Notes: a model not told the origin generated them from the letters alone. 64,000 nt of DNA from Typhlomys cinereus (GCA_023101885.1 JALPQD010000393.1:248001-312000); one strand, 5' to 3'. Shown: positions 1 through 12,900, counted from the first letter of the stretch. Translations and numbers: made by a program.

Positions 1-2186
1 TACTCCTGAGTGACTTTGGGCAAAATGATTAAACATTTTGTATCTTGGTTGCTTTGTTTGAAACCAAAATCATAAAAAATATTTTTAGGAAGAATTTCTT
101 TTTTTGGAAGAATTTCTTTAAGGATCAAAACAAGCCAATTCATGTAAAGTTCTAAAAACAGTGCCTAGCATGTATTAAATTCACCCTGCACTATTTTCAG
201 ATATCTGAGCCCAGTATATCACATCATTTTTCTCTCTTTAGTTGGCTGCAGACTATTATCACATGTATGCCTCTCCATGACCTGCTTTCAATGTCATCGA
301 TCATAACCTTACTCCAGATGCACATCATTTCTCAGAAGTGCTGTGACAATTGTAATAAACTGCTAAATACTCTTCCTTGTTTCCAGTTTCAATTCTTTCC
401 CATCTGACTTCTGAAACAGCACTGTTGTGACCTTTTGGGACTGCAAGAATGAAACACTTCTGGGAGCATAAGGTGCAGTGGTGTGAGACCCAGATTCCTT
501 GGAGCAGCCTGCCCAGCTCTGTCTGCCTCTGTGGTTGTCTATTCCACTTCTTTCTCAGTGGTTCCTGTTGCTTAGGTAACATCTAATACTGCCATTCTGT
601 GCTTTTGCAAATGCTATTCTTTCCATTTAAGTGACCACGTTCCAATTCCTTTATTCTCCTATCCAAAGTTTACTTCTGTATGACCTAGTGGTACATTTTG
701 TTTCTAAACTCTGGTCCTTTGGACCCTAGTCTGTACTGAATGAGATACATCAAGAAATCAGAACGAAAGAGAACAAAAAACTGAGTGGAGTTTAAAATAA
801 GGATGAATTGTAACAGTGTTTACAAGATTAAGGTATATTACAAAGGTAGATTAGAACCCAAGGACCAGCCATATCTAGTGCCATTATTACCCTTTCTCTC
901 GGTGGGGTAAGAGTAAGTAGTATCTACCATTTTCCTTTTGGGAGACATAGTCTATTGTGTGGCCTGAAGTTTCTCCTCCAGGAGGGATGGGAGAAAGCTG
1001 CCCTGTGCTCAAGGTTGTCATGCCTTCTCCCTTTTGTCTCCCATTGTCTGAATTTGGTCTGGAAAGGGAAGTAAAGCTGCTGAAATGGTAGCCAGAAGGT
1101 TTGCTTCCTGGGAGCACTAAGCGTTGTGAAGCAGGGTAGAAAGGGGACTGTGAAAGGTAGCTGAAAAGCTTCCAACACAGATGCTCTCCCCAGCAGGACC
1201 TTGTGCTCAGAGCACACCTGCCTTATAAAACTTATGATATACATGGGATATTATAATATCCCATATATAATATACTTTGTCATCAATTAAGACACCCTTA
1301 ATCAGGGGACTGTCTTATATTTCTTTAGTTTTTTTTTGTAAGAAACCTCATACTTTAACAGGTGTTCAAGTGAATGAATGAATGAATAGATAGGCTGTAT
1401 CCTATAAAGCACACTCATTGCCAACAGAGGTTAAGAACCTAGTTCACTTTCTAAAATGCCAGATTTATGGGGCAAGTCAGGGTTCTTTGTTTAGGACTTT
1501 ATGTCTGTTTCACTTTTTTATGATATGTAAATAAATACAATTGTGCACATGTGTTGTTTTCTTCATGATTTTAAAAATGATGATGGTTCAGATAAATATC
1601 AGACAATTCACAAGCTTTAGCTACATACAAGAACACAATTTCTTTAAGGAAACACTCTCCCCTCAATCATTTATTCACTTGCTTTAGCCCCATGCTGCTC
1701 TTAGTTATGAAGGAAAACAGTATTTTAATGACTCCTCAGAAAATGCTCGCCACAGGGAGAAATACTGTGTGACTGGAAGTGGCAAAGAGGATATTTATCT
1801 TTCTGTACATTTTGTGGGGCTTAATACCATCACACCTATGTGCTCCAAGAAAGATATTACACTTGAACAGGTGCTAACAAAGGTGAATATAATTCATGTG
1901 GAAATTAAGATTTCAGAACATATGAACTAGTCTAAATATAACAGAAATTTTATGAGCTAATCCAGTATGATTATGGCTGCTATTAAAAATAACTTAGAAA
2001 ATAATATGAAGAGTTAATAGTATAATTCTGATCTTGTTCTATTTTTAATGAAGCACTCTCAGCAAGGAAGTGTTGTTAGTTGGTTATGAAGATAATTATG
2101 AGCAAACCAAATTCATCTATGGCAAAGAAACCAAGTTTTTGAGAATTTTAAGGAGACATGTATTTTTATTGCTATCTAGACCTTTA
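1..2186. other. Unique AT-rich sequence, no gene seen
   Basis: No convincing ORF, exon or RNA gene was seen. A short (TGAA)n run lies at about 1371-1387. The stretch around 590-670 (gcttttgcaaatgctattc) loosely resembles the 3' half of mammalian L2, but too weakly to annotate separately. The 106-residue and shorter open frames here have no recognisable domain and are of the size expected by chance. Confidence 0.6.
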
Positions 2187-2310
2187 TTTTTAATTATTCT
2201 TTTATTGTTTCATATGTGAATACAGCAAATTTATGACAGTTTTATACGTTAATCCCCAGTCCTATCCTTCCTCCCCTTCCCACTATAACCTTCTTCTTGC
2301 CTGACAGGCA
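2187..2310 (-). mobile_element. Old L1 3'-end remnant
   Basis: Reading the minus strand, a purine-rich tract ends in an A/T-rich tail. On the plus strand this is tttattgtttcatatgtg, then a C/T-rich block (ccttcctccccttccc). The same layout occurs at the 3' ends of the better preserved L1 copies in this window. It is heavily diverged with no clear target duplication. Confidence 0.45.
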
Positions 2311-3728
2311 GACATATTTTTTAAACAGCTGAGAAATCAGATTTTTCATAGATTTTGATGGAGAGATGGAACTCAAATCTGGACTCCTACATGAAATCCT
2401 TTATTACAGCATGCTCCATTTTAATGGCAAACACTCATGAAATAAGGCATCAGAGCCTCTCTAGCACTTGATGTGTGGCAGTGCTTTCAGGAGACAGCCA
2501 CTGAGTCTGCTATAGCATGCGATGAGTCATTCATTAAGAGATTGAATATTGATGTTCACATCTACTTGTAAGTTATATGACTGAAAAATAACTCTGCTGA
2601 GGAAATTGTGTATAAGCTGTTGCTGTTCATTATTTCTCTTCTTCAAAGTAAAGCAGAAGTGGTCCTGCCTTAGTCTTGGGAAAGTTATTTGTTCTCTATG
2701 ATCATAACTAGAAGGGACTGTTGTTTTCTAAAGTATTTCTTACAGTGGTAAATTCTTCAGTCCTAAGATAAAGATTAAATATTTAAAAGTCATGAAAATG
2801 GTAAATTCTTATAGGAATTCTGCACTCTTTTCTCACTTTATAACTCAGCCTTACTGTTAATATTCTCGATCTACTCCCAACTCCCTTCCCAGCCATTTGT
2901 ATTGCCTTGAAAGCTGAACAAAGGGGGAAAAATGAGCTAAGAAACAACAATTCATTTGATTAAATGGGATCCATCCATTCTCATCTCATAGATGAAAACT
3001 TATCATCTGAAATCTCATCACCATTTGTTCACATCTAGTCTACGTTTCTGGTGGCCAAGTGAGACTTTTCAAGGCTTGCAGCTCTTTTTCTCATGTTAAT
3101 CCTTGGAAAACTAATACTAATCTTTGTCATTTATGACAGGTCCTGACATTGGAACTGCTTAGTACCCGTTTGGAGGAAAAAGCTTACAATGTTATTGGGA
3201 CTATTTTTCCAGCTGGCAAACGTTGGGGGCATGTCCCGAAGTAAAAAAAAAAAAAAATCACTTGCAACTCAGGCTTGTTGCTTGTGACCCTGAGAATTTA
3301 CATGCATCTTATAGTAAGATACTTGTCTCTAGATTTTCCTTAAAAGTTTTCCACACTTGATTTATACACTTCTTTGCCAAATTTGTTTTCCCACTAGCTT
3401 TTCTACACTAATAATAGGGAGAATATGTCCTCAATTTGGAAGCTGTAGGTGTCTGGAACTGACCAAGAAAGAGATGCAGAGACCTGCAGGGAGCACTTAG
3501 ACCTTTACCCCAATGTCTTGAAAGAACACAGCTAATCGTGCTGCACATGAGAAGGATTTTACAGGTCAGCAATTGCCCTGCCCAGAAGCAGTCACTGTAC
3601 CTACACTCTGATTGGTGAATCAACTGATCCCCTACTATCATCAAGAAAAAATATTCTAAAGGGTTATTATGACTTGTTTGTGAAAAAGTACATAAAAATA
3701 ATAAGAATCCAAAGTAAAGTTAAAACAA
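2311..3728. other. Unique sequence, no gene seen
   Basis: No supported gene or clear repeat. A 14-bp A run starts at about 3244, but no retroposed body is recognisable upstream of it. The 78-residue minus frame at 3408-3644 has no recognisable motif. Confidence 0.5.
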
Positions 3729-3948
3729 GAACAGGCATGTAGTTCAATTGGTAAAGTGTTTTTCTACCAAACACAAAGTTTAATTTCCAGCATAGCATAA
3801 AACCAATAGTGAAGGCACATGCCTAATAATCCCAGTACTGAGGAGGCAAAAGGAGGAGGATTTGAAGTTCAAGATCATCTTCAGGTTATATATCAAGTTT
3901 GAGGCCAGCATGGGCTATATGAGACCCTGTCTTAAAAAAAAAAAAAAA
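3729..3948 (+). mobile_element. B4-type SINE (ID-like head fused to B1-like half)
   Basis: The left part (ggcatgtagttcaattggta) matches the tRNA/ID-derived head of rodent B4, including an A-box-like segment. The right part (agtactgaggaggcaaaagg, then gaggccagcatgggctatat and gagaccctgtct) matches the 7SL-derived B1 half. It ends in a 15-bp A tail at 3934-3948. The order head, B1 half, A tail is that of the B4 family. Moderate divergence and no clean target duplication mark it as an old copy. Confidence 0.85.
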
Positions 3949-5099
3949 CTGTTGAAATCTCTTCTGTGAATGGGGTCCCTTAAAAGTAAGCCCTGGTGCT
4001 GCATGAAAGGAACCATCCGGTGCCTCTGAGACATCAACCTCAGTTGTTTTGTGAAATAATTGGGAACAGTGAGTGGCTTGGATCTAATAAGGGTTGGAAA
4101 ACCTTGGGAGCCAGCCTTCGATGCCTATAATGGGAAGAAATAAATAGCATATCATAAATCATGCCAGTTTATTGGTAGTAGGTGGGATAAATCCTGAAGT
4201 AAGTGAAGAGGGAATTAATGAGAGAGTGCTTTATATCCAAGGCACTTTATAAGATATATAGCTAGCGAAATAACTATAAATAAAAGATCTGGCAAGAAGC
4301 AGAGGAGGGAGGGCTAGGAGTGAAACTAGGTATCTATCCCATATCAAACACTTTGATTTGGGAACCTGGATTACTTGACATTGCAAAAATAGTGGGTTGT
4401 ATGTCTGTAAAGATTATACAAAATGATAGTCTGAAATGGACCAACTATCATGTTTAAAAGTATTTATCTTGGGATCCTAGCATGAGGGAGTTGAAGCTAT
4501 TTTAAAAACACCAGGGGACTGGAAGAGACAAAAGGAAAACTAAATATATAAAATCGAAATAGCATTTTCCGTAATTAAAGACTGTTCTGAACTTCTTTAG
4601 GACTTTAATCTTCACTGTCTTGTAGCTTCAGAATTTTCCTCTCTACTGACATTTTAACTGCTTGTCAATATTTAAATACATCCTCTCCAGGGGCCTCTGT
4701 TTGTAGTCTTTGTAGTCAAATGAGAAAGTTACATCTAGACCCACTGCTTCGACTTCTTCAGTCTCCCCAGGATTCCCACACCATCACCAGAGAAGCATGT
4801 TGGCAACCTCCCACCCGCCATATCTAATGGCCTTTCAGCTGCCTCCCTTCAGGACCTTAGCGTGACATTTACCTTATGAGAACATCCCATGGCTTCTGAT
4901 CCTGCTCTCCATCTCTTTTTGGTCACTTTTTATCACTCTTGTTGTTTTGTTTTCCTCTCAGTGGCATGTAGCTATTGGTATCAATAAAGGATGACTTCTG
5001 ACTCTTTGCTAGTCTCATTCCTATCCGCTGCCATGAAGTATGCCATGCTGATTCCCACCAACCTCTGTGCAGCCCAACCTTGCAGATAGTTGCCAGTTT
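3949..5099. other. Unique sequence, no gene seen
   Basis: No gene or clear repeat was identified. From about 4680 the plus strand becomes C/T-rich and vaguely resembles L2 (for example cttcaggacctta near 4850). This may be the 5' part of the L2 called next. Confidence 0.45.
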
Positions 5100-5860
5100 T
5101 CACCTTCTCCTGCTAGGTCTTAAGCTGCCTCAAAGGTCTCAAAGCTAGCTGTTAGTCTCTGTACTTCCATCCTCTTACCGGGATTCCTTCGCTGCAATCT
5201 CCAATGGAGACTTCACCATCTTCTACACTTCTTTCTCACACTCTCAGGAATCAGTCACTAGATCTTGCTGAGACACCACTGTCAAAACCAACACTAAGAC
5301 TCCTTCTCTCTTCCTACTCCATCCTGTCTCACCCTTTTGTCCGTTGTCCCCATTTGTCTTCCCTGGTTTTACAGCTGGCATATTAAATAGCCTCCAAGCA
5401 ATTTTCTACTTGCAGGCATCTCAAGGTCAATGCCCTTCTACACGTTTCCCAAGTTATTATTCTCTAATATCTTTCTCTAATCATGCATCTTTCTTAAAGC
5501 ATCAAATTTGTCATCAAGGGCATTCATTAATTAGCTAAGCATCTGAGGTACTTCTTCAAGCGTAGCAGCAGCATTTGCAACATTACACACATGTCATTTC
5601 CACCCCTCTTGGCTGTCCAATCATACTGGGTTGCTGTCACCATCCAAAAATGTGCTGGGTACATGTAAACTTACATGAGTTTATATATTTTCTCTTGCTA
5701 CTGTGTTTCCTGGTTAGTTTATCAAGTTCTAGTTCGCATATTCCTATCTGTGGGAAGGCTTCCTTAGCTGCAAGAGACAGAATGAAACCATTCTTCTTTG
5801 TTTTCTCTTTCCTTCCTCACTCCTTTCTTCCACACATTCTAGACACAGTGGAATAATGTG
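5100..5860 (+). mobile_element. Probable L2 (LINE-2) remnant
   Basis: The plus strand is C/T-rich and open in short stretches, as is typical of decayed L2. A stretch at about 5170-5203 (ggattccttcgctgcaatct) resembles the L2 region encoding the end of the reverse transcriptase. Near 5750, gggaaggcttcctt resembles the conserved L2 3' part. Similarity is patchy and judged by eye. The 60-93 residue ORFs here are side products. Confidence 0.4.
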
Positions 5861-5980
5861 AACCACATTGTTTTGATGCCAAATATTAATGCTAATTGGA
5901 GCTGTAAAGATTTTTTTCAAATGAGTTTGTCATTGCGACAAACCATAATATTTTAAAAAATTTATTTATGTGCATCTAAT

Positions 5981-6030
5981 GTGAGTGTATATATATATAT
6001 ACACATACACACATATGCATGCATATGCAT

Positions 6031-6080
<50 letters not shown>
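5981..6080. repeat. (TA)n/(CA)n then (TG)n microsatellite
   Basis: A compound run: TA repeats at about 5989-6001, imperfect CA and ATGC steps, then about 20 pure TG units to 6080. It abuts the SINE that follows and is probably its expanded 3' tail on the minus strand. Confidence 0.9.
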
Positions 6081-6083
<3 letters not shown>

Positions 6084-6268
6084 CTAGAGCTTGTTTTTTG
6101 GCTAGACTAAAAGCCAGCAAACCCCAGCGATCCTCCTTGGAGCTGGGCTTATAGACTTTTGTAGGGATACCTAACTTGTTATATAGGTGTTGGGATCTGA
6201 CCTCTGAACTCTGGTCTTCCTGATTGAGGATTAAGCACCCTTACCCACTGAATCATCTCTCTAGCTCT
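6081..6268 (-). mobile_element. RSINE1/B4-like SINE
   Basis: On the plus strand the element reads ggctagactaaaagccagc, then accccagcgatcctcctt, and ends acccactgaatcatctct. The last segment is the reverse complement of a tRNA-like SINE head (agagatgattcagtgggt). The B1-like middle fused to a tRNA-like head fits rodent RSINE1/B4. A (TG)n run lies on its 3' side. Confidence 0.7.
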
Positions 6269-6379
6269 CATCAAAGCTCTTGCACTTGCAGTTCTGAGAC
6301 ATTAGTAAGTTACTTCATTTTCTTGTATGGTTTGTCAACCATTCTAGAATTGTCATTGTTATGCGCCATACAAATCTGA

Positions 6380-6645
6380 ATTCTTACTGCTTACCATGTG
6401 TCAGTGAGTCTTTTGACTAGAGTCATACTTTTCCCTTGAATTAACTCTTCTATGTGAAAGTGGTGTTCAAGAGACTATCACATGGTTTTAACATGCCAGC
6501 AGCAAAGCCCATCCTATATCACTGCTACCTGGTTTCCTAGTTGTCTCCACTAGACTATGTGCTTTTTAGGGACTAACTCCTTCCTCTTTTCCTGGTAAAG
6601 CACCAGCATATAATAGGTGCCTAAATAATTGCTGAATTCATTTTA
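6380..6645 (+). mobile_element. L2 3' end
   Basis: The end of the block is characteristic of the L2 3' terminus: agcaccagcatataatagg followed by tgcctaaataattgctgaat, matching the family pattern of 'cagtgcctggcacatagtaggtgctcaataaat'-type text in broken form. The upstream boundary is approximate. Confidence 0.6.
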
Positions 6646-6794
6646 GAATTACAGCTATATACCAATATTTTATTATATTTTCTACAGGGCTATTTTTGTG
6701 TGGGAGAGTAAATAATGTAGTTTAGAAATGGACAGATTTCTAATACAGAAAAAAGAGTAACAAATTTATTTGAGGCTATGCAATTTTTTCTTTT

Positions 6795-7016
6795 CGTATA
6801 ATTATATTTATGTATGTGTGTGTATATTTGTGAACACCTGTGTGATGGGGGATGGGGGTAGTGAGCAGTTGCATGAGTGCCATGACTTGCATGTGGAGGT
6901 CGGAGGACAAATTTTGGAAGTCGACTCTCTTGCTCCACCATGTAGACCTGTGGATCGAACTCAGATTGCCATGATGGAAGCAGGCATCCTTGCCCTCTGA
7001 GTCATCTTCCTGGCTT
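6795..7016 (-). mobile_element. B3-like SINE (B2 superfamily)
   Basis: The plus strand shows a TG-rich tail, then gtggaggtcggaggacaa, then gtggatcgaactcagattg and gagtcatcttcctggctt. This is the reverse complement of a B3 element with its tRNA-like head at the right. The B-box (GTTCGATCC-like) and A-box areas remain readable. It generates the 76-residue ORF at 6770-7000, which is not a gene. Confidence 0.75.
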
Positions 7017-7379
7017 TGAAATCCTACCCTTTCTGAAATTTTCTTTCATTGATATCAGAGAAAATATATGGTCAACATTGACGTTTACCATCAAAGTTTG
7101 AAATTGATATTCAAATGACAAATATCTAGTAGAAAATCAGATTATTTCAAGGTCCCTAGGCTTTTGAGTTCACAAAGAAAATAAAAGATTCAGTGCAACA
7201 GGGAAGCTTGTGGATTCCAGTAGTGTGATTGTTCTGTTCCATCCTAGTGATTTCAGTGTTCTGAGAAGGATTGGAGGCTTTTTTGTCCATGAGGAGAAGG
7301 GATGTTGGAGCAGATGAACTTGTCTGGTTGCCCTATCTCTGCTTCTTAGAGATTGGTTTATGCTATTTCTACCTTATGG
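7017..7379. other. Unique sequence, no gene seen
   Basis: A short stretch between the B3-like SINE and the retroviral LTR. The 5' end of the LTR may extend into it, because the LTR start could not be located. Confidence 0.4.
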
Positions 7380-7691
7380 CAACATGACCAGGCAGGCCTG
7401 TATTGTCTAATGGGCCTCTCACGTGCAAATACAACCTCCCCAAACTAGAACCTGCCACTGTGCCTGGTGCTGACATCAAACCGCCTGACTAAAAGGACCA
7501 ACCTGGGACAGGACATCACAGCAAAAGATCCTTCTGTAACTTATGGGATGTTGGGTGGGGGTATATAAGCAGCCCAATAAACGAACCTGCAGGGCTATTT
7601 TGCCACTTGCCTGACTCCCGGAGTCTTGGTCGTTGACTTCGAGCCTCCTCACCTCCACCCTCAGGGTCTCCACGGTGCCAGAGACCACAGC
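7380..7691 (+). mobile_element. Solo LTR of a gammaretrovirus-like endogenous retrovirus
   Basis: A GC-richer block contains a TATA box (tatataa, 7562-7568) and closely following polyadenylation signal (aataaa, 7576-7581). Then comes a pyrimidine-rich U5-like segment containing ttgcctgactcccggagtc and ctcagggtctccacggtg, ending near ..gagaccaca. The order cccaataaac, then ggagtctt, then ggtctcc is typical of the R-U5 region of class I LTRs. No internal retroviral genes flank it, so it is a solo LTR. The 5' boundary is uncertain and no target duplication was found. Confidence 0.7.
7562..7581 (+). promoter_or_regulatory. LTR TATA box and poly(A) signal
   Basis: TATATAA at 7562-7568 and AATAAA at 7576-7581 lie inside the solo LTR. 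These are the expected core promoter and 3'-processing signals. Activity is not implied. Confidence 0.55.
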
Positions 7692-7879
7692 ACTTCTCTA
7701 GGGAACATTCAGAAGAGAACTTCTGTAATGTAGGGGGACATATATAATAGAATGATAAGGGAACTTCATCCCAAAAAGTCAGGAGTCCTTTAAAAGGATT
7801 TTTTAAGACAAGAAAAAGAGTTAGGAAAGAAGAAACAAAATAGAGCTGAAACATGAATAGTTCATTCATTATTCACTTC

Positions 7880-8290
7880 CCTGTTTTTATTATTCTGTTA
7901 CAGTTTCATACATGAGTACAATGAATTTAAGTCATTTTTAAACACAAATTGCTCAATCCATCCCCCTCCATTTCCCAATGAAAACCTTTCTGACCATCAG
8001 GCTCCCTCTTGCTTTCAAGTCTTATTAAATGTGAGGCCCATGATTTTCTCTGGGTTCATCATCTGTGCTTCATTTTCATGTTGGCTTGTGCTTGAACACT
8101 TGTTGGAGCACGGGCCCTACCTTGATGGGTAGGTTCCCTCCCCATCCTACATATCCTCTTCATCTTCTCTGCGGGAGGTGTGGTGTGCATGGGATCCGAC
8201 TCTTGCTTGGTGAACTGTTGATAGCCCAGATCTTGTACAACAGACACAGCTGCAGTGAGTTCATGTGCATCACTGCATAGTTTTAAAGGA
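7880..8290 (-). mobile_element. Lx-type L1 3'UTR remnant
   Basis: The plus strand shows a T-rich start (tttttattattctgttacag), a C-rich block (ccatccccctccatttccc) and, near the right end, cagctgcagtgagttcatg. The last segment resembles the Lx family 3'UTR read in reverse. The open frames of 62-71 residues over this stretch on both strands are chance frames. Confidence 0.6.
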
Positions 8291-9030
8291 AAGAGGTAGA
8301 ATGAAGATCATTGAACATTGTGTCTGGCCCGAGCAAAACTGATCTCTTCTTTTTCTACCTCCTTTTTCTATTTAGCTTTTCCAATACTTCCAGGCCAATG
8401 GATGGCATCAGTACTCTGCTTCCTTCACTTGAGATGATTCCACAGTTTCCACTTCTCCGCCTTCTGCTACCCATTGGGGGGGAAAGCCTTATTGCACACG
8501 TTGTTGATAATGATGAATTTCCATTCTCCCATCCTAGGTTACTGACTTCCCTCAGGTAAACACCGTGTCTTGAATACTGAGACAGCCTGTTTGCCTCTTC
8601 ACCTGAATTTTCTAGCATGTCCTCTCCTGCTCCTCCTTCCTTCTACTACATAAAACAAGTAAGAAATAAAATCAAAGTTCTCTTTCTGAAATCCTTTCAG
8701 TGGTTCACTCAGCCCTGTGCTTGCTTCTCTGTTTGAAGAAATAGTCCTATCATCTGACTCAGCTTCCCTTGGGAAAGTAAGGCAGCCCGACTCCAAATGG
8801 AATGCAGCTAGCTCCAGCAGTTTGCTTTCCCTGTTCCCTAAAGGAACACAAATCAGTGGCACTTTCCCACAGGGACTGGACTGCAAGTAGGGCCTGGAAA
8901 TCTTCCCAGCTGAGTTTTATTTCTCCTGTTGAATATTTTGCTTCTCTACTTGAATTTTGTTCTAGGATAACCTGTTATATACCTGGGTCAGTTGAATCAT
9001 TAAGAAACCTTGCAGAATTTTTATCACTGC
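8291..9030. other. Unassigned C/T-rich sequence
   Basis: This may continue the old L1 or L2 material, but nothing is clear. Overlapping open frames on both strands (82-95 residues) have no recognisable domain and reflect the low stop density of C/T-rich DNA. Confidence 0.4.
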
Positions 9031-9055
9031 AATTTTTTTACATGTGTAGGTGTTG

Positions 9056-9108
<53 letters not shown>

Positions 9109-9336
9109 AGAGGGCACTGTGTGCTCTTGTGACAGTCCAAGGGTAACTCTGGGAATGAATCATACCCTAGATACTTTATTGCTTTGCTCTGGGGTTTCCA
9201 GAAGTGCAGGCTGTCACCATTTCTCCTTGGCATTTAATTTAATTTTTTTTTGTTTTTACATGTGATCCAAGATCCAAACTCCGGTCCTTTTGCTTGAGAG
9301 ATAAGAGACTTCACCCCTGAACCATCTCATTGGCCT
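9031..9336 (-). mobile_element. CA-tailed tRNA-head SINE, full-length old copy (copy 1)
   Basis: Read on the plus strand: T-rich/TG tail (9059-9106), then gtccaagggtaactctggg, gctctggggtttccag, a T run, then the tRNA-like head in reverse (gatccaaactccggtcc ... accatctcattggcc). Order and body text match copies at 36.4, 47.9, 51.0 and 63.5 kb. The head carries a degraded B-box. Divergence is higher than in the other copies and I could not define a target duplication. Confidence 0.75.
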
Positions 9337-9589
9337 CCTTATCACTTCAGTTTTACATTCTTTTCTTTTGTTTTTAAATGTTTGCACTTGGCGAGAGAAA
9401 ATTGATTAGAAATGGTGACATATTTGTAATGATGACCAATTTGATCATTTTACTCTACTTAAACTGGACTTGAATCTAATTCACCAACTTGGAATAAAAC
9501 TAAGTTGATCTGACTTAATCTTCACATACAGTGAATTTTGTCTCATGAGTTCCTGATTCATTCTCCATAGGAGGTGATATTGCTAAAAT
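9337..9589. other. Unique AT-rich sequence
   Basis: Nothing recognised. Confidence 0.4.
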
Positions 9590-9990
9590 TACAATTTGAT
9601 AATATGATTTTTAATCTATATAACCCTTCAAAAGTGTCTGATTACCTTTAGTGTAAAATTTATGTAAAATGATTTGCTTTTCACAAATGAACCATCATCT
9701 TCCACACTTCCTTTTTTAACTTTCCCTTCCTTTGCTTACAGTTCTTCCACTTAATGGATTTCTCCATTAATGTCTGCCCTGTCCATCAACAGATCTGTGT
9801 CAATAATGTCTGTTCAGAGAAGGCTTTCCTCATTGTTATTCTTTCTTCTTCCTTCCCATTCAATCCATTTTTTTTTTGCTGTCATAGGAGGAGGACATTG
9901 TGTACAGAAGTGCTGTACTTGATGGCTTCATTATTCATTAGCCTAAAATAAGGTCTTAAGTTTTGAATATAGTGCCTGGTGTTTAGCAGT
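9590..9990 (+). mobile_element. Possible L2 remnant
   Basis: The plus strand holds cttacagttcttccactt, tcagagaaggctttcctc and, at the right end, aatatagtgcctggtgttta. The last segment resembles the L2 3' terminus. Overall similarity is weak; the call rests on text order only. Confidence 0.35.
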
Positions 9991-12900
9991 CTGGGACATG
10001 GTTTTGTAAACTAATTTAAGGACTAAGTATAAGTTCATAGGAATGTTGCTTTTAATAAAATTTCTAAATTTCTCATCCCTTTCTCCACAGATAGCCCATT
10101 ATTCTATAATTTGTGTTATATCCCATAGAAGTCTCTTTGAATGTTAAAATTAAATAGTTCATACAAATTATGAATGGTTGAAGTGAGTGTATATATCTAT
10201 AGACATCTTAGTAGATTTCTATACACTAGTCTAAATATGACTAAAAATTAATACTCATTAAAGGTTTTCAGAATACAATTTCTTAAAGAAGGAACAGAGA
10301 CTATAAAATCCCAAAGTAAAGCTCTCTATTTCATGTGGATTGACTCAAGATAAAATTTTGTCTGACATTTTATATGCCCTAGTCAGCATACAGAGTGTAC
10401 ATTAGTTACACTTTGTTGCTGTAGATCTTAATGACTCATTATCTCATCTCTGCTGACAAGATGAAGAGATGAAGACTTTCTAGCCAGATGTTTGGTGAAC
10501 AGCAACATACAGGAGCATGAAGGTTCGAGAAAGTTATGCTCCTTTTCTCAGACAGCTGTTGTGATCTCTCATTTGTTCAGCCTTGAATCAACAAATGAAA
10601 GAATGCTCTCTTATCTGCCATGTAGCATTTTTCCATTTTTCAAGCCTCCCCAAAATGCCAGACCTAACTTCTATTTTTGGAATATGTTAAAATGGAGGTT
10701 TCTGAGTGCCCTATAGTGATGAGCTGTATTGGCCACTAGATGTCACCGAATTTTCAAACAAATGACTTCTCAGAACAATGCAGTAAAAGCTGGTCTGAAA
10801 TCCAAATTTTCTGTGCTCTTTTCTTGTAGCCTTTGTGAATAAGTAATATAGTTATCATACATCTCAACACATTTTTCCTATTATTTTATTATTATTATTA
10901 GACTTTGTAGACTATTTTGCCTTATCCAACCTGTGGTTAAAATTCACGAATGGTACTTTTCAAAGTGCAATGCTGATCTTGTCTTCCCTCCCAAAGATGT
11001 GAAAACTACTCAGAAGAACAAAGCAATATATACTTAATAGCCTTTCCATTACAGAAAGCTAATAAAAACTCCACCATGACTAGATTGTGCTTAGGAAATT
11101 ACATTTTCATATCTCTTGGGAAAAATGGGTACTTTATTTTTATGTTCTGTAAATGACTACGAAAATCTCACAACTTCTGTGCTTTCCAGAGTTGTGCAGC
11201 AATTTCCCCAACTTTTAGAAAAAGTGCTCCTTATTTATTGTCATCAATTATAAACTCTTCCACAGGAACTCTTGACATTGTGCTAGGCCTGCTTTATCAA
11301 GGAACTGAACATGCATCTGTTTTTCTACTGAAAAAGGTAAGATTAAACATAAGAAAAGGTAATCAGTGAAGCGTGGCAATCTCACCCTTGCATATTTTAT
11401 CATCTCTGATCACAGCAGGGATAATAGTTATCTAGTTGCATATTTAAATAATAAGCTTTCAAACTCTCAAACTTAGTGCTATTATGAATTGATGCATGTT
11501 TCTCATTTATGCTTTTTGAAAAGATTGTTAATAAGTTGAATTTCATGAAAAGGACTAATATTTAGCATTAACAATCACATTTTCTACCAAGCTCAAATGT
11601 TTTATCTTTCTGTCTATTTCCCTGGATGGGAAATATATTTCAATGCCCTCATCCTGTTTGATCTATCTTATTTACATATTCTTCCATACATTTTTCTTCT
11701 GGAATAGTCAATTCATCTTTCTGTTAATACCTCTAGAGGTCTTATACGTACTCAAAAAGAGAAAGATTATTATTGTGGTAAGTTCCCTACCCTTGGACTT
11801 CCAGCAAAGTTGGTTAAGCTTCTGTTGTATTAAACACTAACCCAGGTCTGGCCTTGGACCTTGGACTATTTGAGGACACTTCTGTGATGCTGATATAATG
11901 AGAATTTCTCCCCTCTGTAGCCAAGTCAGGGACTCACTGAAGTTGTTTACTATGGTGGGATAAGTATGTAAGAATAAAACTTTTCACTTATGTCAAAACA
12001 AATACATAACAGATAAAGGTTTAAGAATGAGCAAAGATGATCACAGTTACTATACTCTATTAAGGAAAGGATGTTGTGCAATTATCACATTGGTTTTACT
12101 TATACTTTATAGCTATTGCTCATTTGTGCTTGGAATAGAAAAAAACCAGATAAACATGAATGAGGTTAAACCATAAAAAGATTGTTAAAAGTATAGTAAA
12201 TTCCTTTGCTATTATTGTAAGATTTGTTTTCCTGCTTATACAAGATTATCTTGTCTTTTCAATCAGAAAGTACCCCAGTGGTATATGGCTAGGGTCATGC
12301 ACTTCAGTGACTCTAAGAGTAGGAATTCTGGTGATTGTTGGTTGGTTTTATACTATTGGTATTCTATTATTGTTACTTGTGCTACTTGTAGAGCCTAGGC
12401 TGGAATAAGGGATGGATTACAATTTACTTCATAGAAAGAATGGTTCTCTGAAGGAGGAAAGGACTGTGCACATGTAAGAAAGTTCACAATCATTAAAGAT
12501 GCAAATGTTATTCTAGAAAGAAAGTGAAAGCAAGTTGCCTACCATATAGAAACTGCACACATGGCTTTTGTCTCTGGATGCACCCTTGTAGCCACTATGG
12601 TTGTTGATCATGGCTCATGTATATGAAGGGTAGAGTGTCATTTGATCACTATTTTCAACAATCATGCCACATCAATTGTAGCTACATGTAATTATTCTGA
12701 GCATGTGTTGTTATCATAGTGATATTTATGTTGGCTTTTACACTAGCATTCCAATTTCAGCAACTTGATTGTAGTATTATTCAGACAAGAATGTATCTTT
12801 GCTCCAACTTGGGGAAGTTAAATATAAAAATTCATATATATTTAAAAATTAATAGAAAAGGAAAAGATATCTTTATAGTAAATCCAAGCATAACTTTAAA

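Noticed and set aside
3240..3260. A processed pseudogene ending in the A run at 3244
   Set aside because: No coding similarity upstream and no target duplication around the run.
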